DNA from: Bagarius yarrelli
Taxonomy: Eukaryota; Chordata; Actinopteri; Siluriformes; Sisoridae
NCBI GenBank assembly: GCA_005784505.1
Contig: VCAZ01000153.1
Span: forward strand, 461,001-525,000
Reading direction: 5' to 3'
DNA: 64,000 bases
The notes beneath the pieces are model-generated. The model ran no database searches and was not told the DNA's origin. It was given only the letters and a program-made list of their open reading frames with translations. The translations under genes were made by a program, and so were the position numbers. Positions 32,618 through 45,811 of the stretch are shown piece by piece; within the stretch, counting starts at the first letter, position 1; every line of letters begins with the position of its first letter.

Positions 32618-35600
32618 CTCACAGTGAAAACTTCACTGTGACCAGAAGAGAAAACATGAAAAAGATCAGAGTCGTATTTATTTTAATTTTTAATTTCCGG
32701 TAGCCCTTTAGGAAGGTGGTACTTAGTTTTTGGTAGCCCAAAATGAATTTTAGTAGCTTTTTTAAAGTAGAATATTGTGATGAAGACAAAATTTCCAAAC
32801 ACAAATAACTATAAATTTATTAAATTACAATCATCGATACAAATATTTCCTTCTATCTGAAAATTCTATCCCAGATGTCCACAATTTTTAATAAAAAAAT
32901 GTAAAAAAGTTCTCTCCATCTCTATCACATGTTTACGCTTGTCGCGCGAGATTTCACTTGTCACGTGAGGATAGTAATGACTGACAGGATGAAGTCGAAG
33001 GAACTGACGGGAAACTAAAAAGCAAATGTGCATTTAACGCAATTTCATGTAATATAAAGATATCAACTTCCTGGTGCCCAAAAGCTATAGACAACCTAAT
33101 TAACCAGCGATATTTGTAAAAGAATGCAAAAGAATTGAAATATATTTTTCCTCCCTACGAGAAAACCCTGTCTCGTCGAGCTAGCAATTTTGCGAGCCTC
33201 GCTATAAAGCCTTTTTAATGTAATCTAGTAGGTCCAAACTCTTATAAATTTCTACAAATGTCCCTAATTATTTGCCTGAAGTATACTAACATTTAGGATA
33301 TTTGCCAGACGCCTGTGTCTTTTGTACAATTAAGCAACTACAAGTTAAGGGTCTTGCTTAGGGGCCCAGCAGTAGCAACTTTGTTGTGCTGGGAATTGAA
33401 CCCCGAACCTCCAATATATCCACTGATGGCATCTTCGCTGCTTGCTGCTGTGTTTAACCCTGTTGCCCTTTAAACTTTTACTTCTTTTTAATTCCTCAGA
33501 GTTTTCATTCTAATTGCTGAGCTGATATAAATGTACACCTTGATTCCTCCTTTTTCCTGTAGATTTTTCTTCCTAGTTTCCTAATTCTTAGTTTACACTA
33601 GTTCCAGTTGATACTGTTTATAAGAATGTAGTTGTTAATTGTAGTCTAAGTTGTTGACCGGAAGACCAGAAAGACCTGGTATCAAGCTCCACTGCCGTCA
33701 GTCTGCCACTGTTGGGTCCTTGAGCAAGAACCTTAAGACTCTTTCTGCTCCAGGGACGCTGTATCATAACTGACCCTGCGCTCTGACCCCGTGCTCTGAC
33801 CCCAACTTTCTAAGATAGGATATGCGAAGAAACTTTCACTGTACCTTTACATTTTTTTTTCTTCGTTTCATTTCTTTCCTAGCCTCCAGGTTGCCTGGTT
33901 CCCTGCCTCATTGTATTTGATGCCCAGTTCTGTGATTTGGACCACTTTATAACTAATGCCTTACAACCCGAAAGATAAAGGAATGACAACCGGAACGTAT
34001 GTTACCTGTCAGACTGATCCTTTTGAGCTAAATTTTTCTCCACCACCTCAAGCGCTGCCTCCAAAGAAGTGTTGGTCTGCTCTATTTGTCTGTAAACAAA
34101 CTCCTCTTGCTTTTGGTCCTGGGAGTAAGTGACATTTGGAAAGTCTCTTCTTATTGGAGAGGAGACACCGAAGGCAATGTCCTGCCCCACCCTGGCTGGA
34201 ACAACATGAGAAGGTCCACCTACTACAAGATAGATGTAGAGATTTATTAAGTTTTAAATAAATAAACAAAGGTTAAATTGTCAAGTTCTGATTGAGGGGT
34301 TGGCTTACCCAACGGTGCTGCAGCGGAATGCCGTGTCGGTTTACAAGGAGTTGAAGGTTTCTGTGGTGAGAGATTCTCTATTATTCCCCCATTTGACATG
34401 CAGAATGAGATCTTTTCAGTCTCTGGGGAACTCTCACTTCCTGGAATTGTGTCCTGACTGGTGTCCTGCAGTTCCTTTTCTCTGGGTTTATACCTTCTCT
34501 TGACAGTGTCTGACTCCTTCAAATTAAACTCTGGTAATGGTTTGGGCAGCTGAGCGGGTTTCGGCGGTTGGAAGCTGACGTCAGTATCTATTTTAGCCAT
34601 TTCCATTCTTGGCCGCTGCTTTATGGTGCCTTTGCCCTCTTGAGCAAATGGAATGCTTTCACATGTTACCTGCATGGACCCAGATGATGTATGGTCTTTG
34701 CTTGACTGAAGCTTTAGGTCTTGCTCTTCAGGTTTGACTCTACTTGGTTCTGCCGGATCAGTTTGACTTAGAGAAACCTCACTGGTTGTCTCTCTCTGAA
34801 TGCTGATACTTCTAGATTGGGTGCCCAACAGAGGAGATTTAAAAGGAGAGTTGCTTGGTGTCTTAGTGGGGCTTTCCCCAGTCTTTTCCAGCCTGGCTGC
34901 AATGATTCGAACACTTCCAGCACTCTCACTTTCCACTCCACCGCTACTTCCTCCACTGGAGGCTGAGCTCAAACGCTTAGGAGGTGGTGGAGGTGGCCCT
35001 TTCCTCTTTGCACGTATCACAAAGGATTGAGTCCGACCCACGTGCCGGTCACTGGTGGCAGCAATTATTTGACTACGGCCAGACTTTCGTGTAAGAGTAG
35101 CATACGAGACTAGGTTGGGTGGTAATACTGGCACATCAGTTTCATCTCCTTCCCCGTCCGAGAGGGCATATCGTGACAAACTTTGTGTGCGCTTCTTTGG
35201 TTGGCAATTCTCAGCACTAGGCCTGATTTGGTTGGTGCAAAACGGATCCAAATTGACGTTTTGAAGGTAGTTAAATCCTCTCTGGACAGAGGAAACCTCT
35301 GGTTTTGTGGCAGACCCAGGGCTGGACTGGGCAGCAACGGGGGTTAATCGAGAAGTCTTGCTCTGCGTTATTGGTGGGCTCCCACTTATGGACTGCTGCT
35401 TTTTTAGAGGTAATGGTGGTGCCATCTTGGCAGGCAAACTAGGGCAATCCTTGAAGACATTACAGTCTGAGCTGCCCAAACTCTCACTTGAGTGGCTGTG
35501 AGGAGTTAAAGAACTTAACGGCCATTCCTGTGAGTGCCCGGTGCCACGTGAACGTGCACTGATACTCTCTTGACTCAGAGACATGGAATTTGTTCCACTT

Positions 35601-37423
35601 AGCATAGTACCAAACCCATCCTGGCCGCCACCACAGCCACTCTGAATCATGGCATTCTGCAGCTCAGTGCTTAGCTCACTATCCTGGAAAGTAAGCATTT
35701 TGGGTGAGAGAGTTGAAGAAAGGTCGTCAGGAGCGTCAGCCGAATCGATAGACATTAGCTCCAAAGTAAGAGGGTGTCGTTTTCTCGGCAGCGTCCCATT
35801 GCCCTCTGCTTGATTCCTCAAGGCCTTCTGTACATCACAGAGTTTCTTCACTGCAAGCATCATCTTTTTCTGGTGGCCTATAGGGGTACAAAAACCACAC
35901 ATTTCAACACAGTTTAACTATGAACGTATCACTACCATAAGTCAGATCAAATGCCTGCATGTAAATGTTTTTGGTTTTATTTCCGAGTGTCTTCAAAAAA
36001 TCTAAATGGGCAGCCTGCGCCATGGCATAGTGGGTCAAGGCACTAGCACGTACATGGGGAAGTTGTGTTTTCCGGGTGACCCTAGTTCGATTCCAGCTCG
36101 GGTCTTTTCCAGTCCCATCCCAGTCCCACCCCAGCCTGCCTGTTTTACTATCTTTTGAAAAAAGGCAAATCCCACCAAAAAATAACTCAAAAAGCAAAGT
36201 ATTAGTAAATATTTCTAGTTTGAACCATTTCATACCCAGCTTAGTGATGCCAATTTCCTGCAGATCCTCCCATGTAATGTCTCGAGCAATCGTCACAGAA
36301 TCGTAGCCGTTATCTGCTAGCCTTTTCTGGTACTGAGCAAGTCCGATGCTACCAAGCCATTCACCCATATCAGCCTGAAACACAAAGAAATAGGTCATGT
36401 TAACCGGAAACAAACCCTATTATGTAATACATTTATAGACCTTACATCTGAATAGATATAACAACAGCCTGTAAGCTTTGTTATCTAATTAAAAACCTTA
36501 CTGGGATGTAGTCGGGTAGCCACTCTGGGATGTTCAGTTTGCTGATCTCAGTGGAGATCTTCTTGCGATGACCTGGCTTGGTCACACCAATAGCTGTAAG
36601 ATCCTGGCAGATCCAAACAAACAGTATATTACTCACTCTCTTGCCCTTTTTTGTTAGCTTTAACTCATGCTAATTAAAGCTCAGGCTTAACGGGATGTTA
36701 TAAAGATACGGCACCTCAGGAGTCATTCTGCTAATGGTAGGCACGTCATAACCAGCTGTGAGGAAGTTCGAAGTGTACTGATCCAGGTGAAACTCGCGCA
36801 GCCATTGAAAGATGGCCTCCGCATCCTGGGGCATATATATATATTATATACACACATTATTCTACCAGAGAAACATATTAGCATCATATATGCAGATAAT
36901 ATAAATGGTCTACAATAAATGTGTGAAATGGTAGCCGCAGTGGTTAAGGTGTTGGACTGCTAAACGTAAGATTGCGGGTTTGATTCCCTGCACCACTATA
37001 TTACCACTGCTGGGCCCCTAAGCCCTGATTATATAAGAAATAATTTTTTTATTTTGAAAATGTTCTTGACCTACATTAGAAGGACAGATCGAACGTCTTT
37101 AGCCCCATTTTATCACCCAGACTCATAAGATGTATAAGAATTCCTGCTTTCTGACGCTCGCTTGTGATTTGTACCCCTGGTTATAGTGAGTATTTTTAAA
37201 TTAACTCCAGAGAACTAAACACAAGACAGGGTTCTTCTTCCTCTGTGCAGGTCATTTCTTCAGATTGGAGAACATTGTATGTTAAAAGATAAGAATGAAT
37301 AGAAGACTATATGTCATGCACACACCCTGCCCTCCAGTAACTGTTCTGGACGGATAACATGTGGCCTGATTACTTGTTCACCCGCTCTGGAGCTGTTCTG
37401 ATTTGGTATGTGACCTGAAAGAA

Positions 37424-37474
<51 letters not shown>

Positions 37475-38949
37475 ACTACATACACTTAAATCATGGGTAA
37501 GAGAAAGACAGAGAGAAATGACACAGACAGAAAGAAAGAGAGATAAATAAAAAATAAAAGAGGGATAGAGAGAAAAAGGGAGAGAAAGGTGTGTGTGTCC
37601 CGTTTTTGTTTGTTTTTATTTATAACTATTTTGTGTGCATTATGACATGACCCACAATCACTGATTACATATTAAACAGGGGGAAGTGGTGGCTCAGTGC
37701 TTAAGGTGTTGGACTGCTAACCGGAAGATTGTGGGTTCGATGTGGGTTCACATTCCAGAGTGTGTAAAAAGTCAAAGTCTCTTTTTCTCCTTTTCTCTTT
37801 CTCTCTCGCTCTCATTTTCTATCTCTCGCTCTCGCCTTCTTTTTCTCTCTCTCTCTTATCTCTTTAATGAGCATGAGTGGTACGGTTACTTTTCTCTTTC
37901 TCCTACTCTCTCTCTCTAGCTTCCTCTCTGTCTCTCTCTCCTTGTCTCTCCTCTCCTCTTGTCTCTCTCTCTTCTCTTGTCTCTCTCTCCTCTTGTCTCT
38001 CTCTTTTCCTTGTCTCTCTCTCTGTCTCTCTCTCCTTGTCTCTCTCCTCGTCTCTCTCCTAGTCTCTCTCCTAGTCTCTCTCCTAGTCTCTCTCCTAGTC
38101 TCTCTCTTAGTCTCTCTCTTCTCGTCTCTCTCTTCTCGTCTCTCTCTTCTCGTCTCTCTCTCTTCTCGTCTCTCTCTCTTCTCGTCTCTCTCTCTTCTCG
38201 TCTCTCTCCTCTTATTCCACACTGTAAGTCTAGAAAAGCTTAAGTGTGTCTGACTCTTGTAATTCTCACATGACTCCCATCTCCTCAGTTTTATTGCTTT
38301 TTTATTGCTTTTCTCAGGCAGTAACTAGTTTTTTTTCCACATTCCAGAGATTCCAGTGAAATTGACAGCGCTCATTCTCCGTGTTGTGTTTCGCACTCGG
38401 GTGAGTTTTTATACTTAATATAGTCTTCAGACCAAAAAGGGGGAAAAAATGAGAGTCTTACGAAAGATTTCAGTGTAAAAGCTCGCTATGGGAAATGAAC
38501 TGACCTGCAGGCTCCATGTTAATGACGTCAGATACCAGGCCATGCTGTTCTACCACATCACCACCAGAGGGCGAGACCTGCACAAAAACAAGTCCACAAC
38601 CAGGATAACCCTCTTAAATCTGGTGTCATCAATTCCAAATAGTGCTGGTAGTGAAGACGTCTTCCAAAATCATTTCCTCACAGAAAACTTCAACAACAAT
38701 TACACACATTTCACAAACTTTTTTAAATCAAAGCTGCCGTCCTAAAACATTAGCAGCAACTTCTGACCAATCGTATTTGATACCTTGTTGAAATCGTGTG
38801 CAGGGGTGGGGGGGTGATGCTGTGCATTCTGGGTAAAGTTGCCCTCGGTGCTCTGCCCGCTGCCGGCGCTGCGGCTGCTACCGACACTGCCTGCACTCCC
38901 AACACTGTTCCTGTCTCCTAAGAGAGAGAAAGAGAGAGAGAGAGAGAGG

Positions 38950-39005
<56 letters not shown>

Positions 39006-40028
39006 CAGAGAGACAGAGAGAGAGAGAGACAGAGAGACAGAGAGGATAAGGGACACAAAGAGAGCGAAACAAATAAATATACAAAATACGACCGATAATG
39101 ATAAAGAGAGAGATTGAGAGACATACAGAAAGAAGGAGACACACACAGAGAAATATACCGAGAGAGACATACAGAGAAAAATATACTGAGAGAGACAAAC
39201 AGAGATAGAAACAGAAAGACATACAGATAGAAAAATACTGAGAGAGAGATACTATGAGAGAGATAGAGAGAGGAGACCGAGACATACAGAGATAGAGAGA
39301 GAGAGAGAGAGAGAGAGGAGATGAGAGGTAGAGAGACATACAGAGAAAAATATTTTAAAAGAAACATGCAGAGAGACAGAGAGAGAGAGAGAGAGACAGA
39401 GAGACAGAGAGAGAAATATCCTTAAAGACATACAGACAGAGACAGAGAGACATACAGAGAAAAAATATACGGAGACAGACATAGATAGAGAGAGACAGAG
39501 ACATACAGAGAGAAAAATACTAAGAGAAAGACATGCAGAGAGACATACAGAGAAAAATATACTGAGAGAGACAAACAGAGATAGAAACAGAAAGACATAC
39601 AGATAGAAAAATACTGAGAGAGTGACATACAGAGGACGAGATAGAGACAGAGAGACATACAGAGAAAAATATACTGAGAGAGACAAACAGAGAGAGAGAT
39701 AGAGAGACGAATATACAGTGTGTTTTGGCTAAAATAGCCCTTACGATCGTGTGCTGTGAAAAAATAATGTATTAATGTCCTTAAAGGACGATAAAAACCT
39801 TAAACTCAACAAGACAACGTTAGAATCTGTTCGTTTAAACTGTAGGACACTTTGACTTTTGTCTGCTTTTTTCGTCTTACGGCTTTGACAGCCACATCAT
39901 AGCGACGTCACAGTTTGAGTTTGGTGAGTTAGAATCATTTAGATATTCTGATAATAAGTTGTTGTTTGTGCAGTACATGTGTTAAAGGTGTGTTATTACC
40001 CATATTACTTTTTTCACTTACATCTAAC

Positions 40029-40061
<33 letters not shown>

Positions 40062-43000
40062 TTTTTCACATTTTACCCATGATTTTAGTGAGAGTTGGTA
40101 AAGGCCACTCCTTCTGTCTCCTCTACTTTTCCACACCCCTCCGTCCCTCCCCCTCCCTCTCTTTTCTTTACATCCCATTTAAAAAGACATTTTTGGAAAC
40201 AAATCTGAGGTGAACTTGAACTGAAAGAAGGGGGTTTCATGTCTATTTAATGTAAAGAGGGACAAAGAGAGATATACAGAGACATACAGCTGTACAGGAA
40301 GACAGAAATACATAAAGAAGACAGAGAGAGCCATAAGACAGAAAGACTGTAGGTCAGAGACAAAAGGACATACAGAGAAACAAACATATTTATAAACACA
40401 AAGAGACAAAAATCAAGCTGTAGAGACCCGCAAACCGCCGTTATTATGGAGGATAAGAGAGGATGGACAGCATTAGCTAATGAGTGAGTACACTGAAGAT
40501 CACTGGTCCAGCTAAAGACCTGCTTCTTAAGACCTTCAGGTTATCATCAGGTACACTGAAGTTAGTGGGTTCGCTGGCCTTGGGCATCACACAGGACAAC
40601 CGTTGGAAACATGACCACAGGCTGGGGGTACAAAGGGACAAACAGGACAGCCGATGGGGACTCGGGTGTCTCTTACCAGTAAAAGACCTTCTGAGGACCC
40701 AAATATCCTCTGACTCTTGGGAACTGTCTGAATTACTCAAGACACTGGGACTGTCAGGAGGTGAACCTAGCAAACACACACACACACACCTTAAAGGGTT
40801 CTTTAGGGGTCTGTGGGGCAGTGGACAACCAGCTGGTTAAAACATGTGGGGAGTGTACTATTAGAAGGAATATGGGGCTGATAGGTGTCAACACTGGACT
40901 GGTCTGAGATGTTTTATAATATAAATCTAGAACCGGTCTAGTCTCCAAAGATCCCATGAAAAGACAAAGGTATTATAAGTTTTCATTTTTGTTGCTTAGT
41001 TTGTTGGAAACCAGAGGTGGACAAACTATGTTCCTTAAATTTAGTCAACGAGAAGCTGGGAGATATCAATCACTTGGTCCTCCCTTACACCACCTCACCC
41101 TTATTGTAAAGAGTATCCTCCAGCTTCTAAAAGACTGAACACACCTGAGCCAGGTAATCAGCAGTGGGTCAGGATGGGATAGTTGGAACACATGCAGGAC
41201 AAAAGATCTCAAGGAACATGGTTGTCTATTCCTGGTGGAAACCCTACAGAAAACCAATAAACAATGGTTTCTCTAATGGAATATTCCAAGTGGAACTTCT
41301 TTGGAATTCAATGAGTTATCTAAGAACACTTTTTCCTCACTATATGTTACAAGAATAAAGACTTTTATTATGACACTGATAGAACTTAATTGCGCCCTTC
41401 ATAGGAATGTAGACCATGGAGCATCATTTATAACCGAAGTACAGGACTAACGGTTTAGGGATTAAAGCTAGTTTGCGTCACAACCCAAAGCTAAGCTAAC
41501 TATTCAAGTTTTAAAAGAAACCGGAAACTAGAAACCTGGAAAGTGTGTGTTGAAGCCTGCTGATGAGTGTGTAGCAAGTGTGTAAAAGAACACACAGTAC
41601 CTGCGTGCTGAGTCAGACCATTTTGGCATTGTGAGTTGGGTTGAGTGGGTGAATACAGGGTGTACGAGTCGTCCGCGTAGGGGGCGGAGCAAGGGCTACA
41701 AGGGGGCGGAGATCTGTTTAGAGTTTGATGTCTCTGATAGGGCAGTGAGACCTGGCGAGACAGGAAGCCTCCTGCAGACAGAACACATGCAGTGATGAGT
41801 TATAATTTGAGCAAGAAGAACGGAGCTTTGGGTTTAGTTCAGTAGTTTAGAGTTAAAAATTACTTTTAAGATGTTAGTAATTAGCTTTAGCGTTATTTCC
41901 TGTAGTATAAAGTTTTAAGTGTTTTCATTTTTATTGTTTATTTTTTTTGTTGTGTGTTATTTTATTAAAAGTTCTGATTGTTGCTTTTTGCTGATTGGTT
42001 TTTAGTGGTTTGTTATTTCCAATAGAGTCTTTTATCTGTTCATATATTGTTTTAGTCTAGTTGTTAAGAGTTTGTGTTACTATGTAGATTTCACACAAAA
42101 ATTTGCATTTACGGTATTCGGCAGACGTCCTTATCCAGAGCGACTTACATTGATCTCATTTATACAACTAAGAAATTAAGGTTAACTTGGTGGTGCCGGG
42201 AATCGAACCCCGACCTTCCAGGTATCAGTCAATCACCTTAATCACTACTTATAACACTTATAACATTCTTTAGTCACCTGACAATGATTTTAGACGCCCT
42301 TATCCAAAGTGACTTACATTTATTTCATTTAACTGAGCAATTAAGGGGATTTGCTTAGGGGCCCAGCAGGTAACTTGGTGGTGCTGGGAATTGAACCAAC
42401 AATCTTCCAGGTATGGGTCCAACACCTTAAATGACTGCTTATAACATTCTTTATTCACATGACAATAAATTCTATAGTCTTTAAGTCTTTAATTTTTATA
42501 ATAGAAATTATATCTTTTAATAGTGTTTAGAATTTGGTGCTTATTTATTTTGTTGTGCTTGTTTATTGTTTGTTGTTTATTGTTTATTGTGTTTATGGTT
42601 TTGTTTCGTCTGGTCTTCAGTCAGCAGTGTTTTATTTTGTGTTATTGTTTGTATTAGAAAGTTTAGAAGTGTTTAGTTTAGTGATGTTTTGGGTTTACAT
42701 TTCACCTTTACGGTATTCGGCAGACGTCCTTATCCAGAGCGACTTACATTTATCTCATTTATACAACTGAGCAACTTGGTGGTGCCGGGAATCGAACCCT
42801 GATCTTCCAGGTATCAGTCAAATCCCCTAATCAATGCTTATAACATTCTTTAGTCACATAACAATTGTTTTAGACGCCCTTATGCAAAGTGACTTACATT
42901 TATTTCATATGAGCGATTGGAGAATAAGGGCCTTGCTCAGGGGCCCAACACACCTTAACCATGAGCCACCACTTCCCAATTTTAGTCTTTAGTCATGAAT

Positions 43001-43510
43001 GTTTGATGTTTGACGTTGAGCTTTAATAGTAAGCGTGTAAAACATTTTATATAAAAGGGTTAGGGTTAGATTTTAATATAATGTTGGGTTTATTGGACTT
43101 TAGTCATTTTGGTAGACGTCCTTATTCAGAGTGACTTACATTTATTTCATTCATCTGCGCAATTGGGGCTTAAGGGGCCTTGCGCAGGGGCCCAACAGTG
43201 GTGCTGGGAATCAAACCCTGATCTTCCAATTAGCAGTCTAACACCACTGTGCTAACCGTTCCCTAGTATTTTGTTTTAGCCTGATATTTATAGTGTTATT
43301 GTACAGATATAGTGTTTAGTAATAAAGTGATTTGCTTTTGTGTTTAGTTTGTAGTGTTGAGTTGTAGGTGTTGCGGTTTTTTTTGTATTTTGGAACAAAC
43401 GAAGGAACAGAGAACACACAGGAGGGCGCACGGCTCAGCAGTGTCGGGAAAGCTGTTAACTGGACATGGACATGACAGAGTGACAATGTTTCCAAACTCT
43501 CTCTCTCCTC

Positions 43511-43557
<47 letters not shown>

Positions 43558-43683
43558 CAAAATGTCAACAACTTTTCATTTCAGCTCCGATTTTCTACTC
43601 AGCCCTTCTGGTCTCAGTTCCGCCAACAGCTGATGATATCCTCCGTAATCCTATTAGAGTTCAAACGCGTCTGTGTGTGTGTA

Positions 43684-43727
<44 letters not shown>

Positions 43728-45780
43728 TATCAGTCTGTGTATACACACTTGCTAGAAGTAGCCATGGCTGAATTTTGAAATACAGCTTTTTCTTCCTATA
43801 ACACTTCTTGAAATACATCATTAATTAATTTAATTAATACAATGAAAAAATTCTGGTATTTTATTTTAACCAAAACCGATTTTGTGTATTTTAAATTTAC
43901 ATTTCTAGCATTTGTCGACAGTCCAGAGCAATGGAGAGTGTAAAAGAGGTAAAGAAGTGAGTACAGGCAGGTTGGAATGGGTGGAGAAACGTATCAGGAG
44001 TGATGTGTGACAGGAAAATATCAGCTAGAATCAAGGGAGAGGTGGTGAGACAGCTATGATGTATGGTTTGGAGACAGTGGTGAGACAGCTATGATGTATG
44101 GTTTAGAGACAGTGGTGAGACCAGCTATGATGTATGGTTTAGAGACAGTGGTGAGACAGTGGTGAACTATATGATGTATGGTTTAGAGACAGTGGTGAGA
44201 CCAGCTATGATGTATGGTTTTAGAGGACAGTGGTGAGACAGCTATGATGTATGGTTTAGAGACAGTGGTGGTGAGACCAGCTATGATGTATAGTTTTTAG
44301 AGACAGTGGTGAGACAGCTATGATGTATGGTTTAGAGGACAGTGGTGAGACCAGCTATGATGTATGGTTTAGAGGACAGTGGTGAGACCAGCTATGATGT
44401 ATGGTTTAGAGGACAGTGGTGAGACCAGCTATGATGTATGGTTTAGAGGACAGTGGTGAGACCTGCTATGATGTATGGTTCAGAGGACAGTGGTGAGACC
44501 TGCTATGTAGAGGTTTTGGGGAGAAAGTCAGGGAAGACAGATTGAGGTGGTTTGGACATGTACAGAGGAGGGATAGTGAATATATCAGTAGGAGGATGTT
44601 AGAAATGAAGCTACCAGGCAGAAGGTAAAGAGGAAGATCAAAGAGGAGGTATATGGATGTGATAAATGAGGACATGAAGTTAGTGAGTGTGAGTGAAGAG
44701 GATGTAGAGAATAGGGTTAGGTGGAGAAAAATGAGTCACTGTGGCGACGCCTAAAAGGGACCAGCCGAAAGGAGAAGAAGATCTACATTTCTAGCATTTG
44801 GTAGACGTCCTTATCCAGAGCGACTTACATCTATTTTATTTAAACAGTTAATTAATTGGGGGTTAAGGGCCTTGCTCAGGGGCCCAGCAGTGGCAACTTG
44901 ATGGTGCTGGGAATTGAACCCAGATCTCCAAATAGGCAGTTCAACACCTTAACCACTGCGCTACCACTTTCCCCACTTCTACCACTCCTCTGTGTGTGTG
45001 TGTGTGTGTGTGTGTGCTCTAGTTTTCACAAGGCTGCCCTGTTGTAGTCCATCCTTTTTTCCAACAGCCACCTTTCACACTAAAGCTTGTCAGTTTTAGC
45101 TTGATGTGTTGGGGTGTAAATCTCACACTGACCTGATCTCCGGGTAATGACCTCCACGATGGATGGGGGGAAGTACCCCACACGGTCGATGCCTCTCTGA
45201 CTGTCATGGATGTGTCCTTTCCACCGTCCGTCTAGGTGTTGCTCCAAAACCTGAAACACACCAGCACCAGCGTCGGTGAGGGTACAAGCGGTTGGGATTT
45301 CAGCACTGACCCCGCTAAAGCTGCCACTGTTGCCAGATTTATGGCCGACCCTGTGATCCGACCCCCATTTTCTAAGCTGGGATATAAAAAGAGAGAACGT
45401 CATGCTGTAATGTACTTTACATGGATCCAAAATAAAGGTTTTTTTCTAATTAACCTCGGATATTAGCACAGTTTTTAGTGTAGTTTATCTTTTTTTTATT
45501 AGACTCTGATCTTTAGTCAAAAAGCCGTGATTTTTTTTTTTTTTTAGAAACGTTGTTTCTATTTTTACAGCTTAACTTCTCGTGTTCCAGTCCTGATTTA
45601 GCATAGCATGCTAAGCAAATGAGTCCATTAGCATTCCAGGGATGCTTTACACAGTTAAAGTTGAGCAGGAAGTGTTTTTGTGATGAGCGAACCCACAGGA
45701 AGGTGAACCAATCAGGCGCCTGGGTGAAAGTAGGCTTTTGTGTTTAGTTTTTTGGCTGAGGAGGTTTAGGGACTTGAGGA

Positions 45781-45811
<31 letters not shown>

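Noticed and set aside
35903..36413. 169-codon frame covering SAM2 and beyond
   Set aside because: Only 36236-36374 is exon; the rest is intron with a SINE C copy.
37812..39686. Many frames of Ser/Leu or Arg/Glu repeats
   Set aside because: Products of CT and GA microsatellites.
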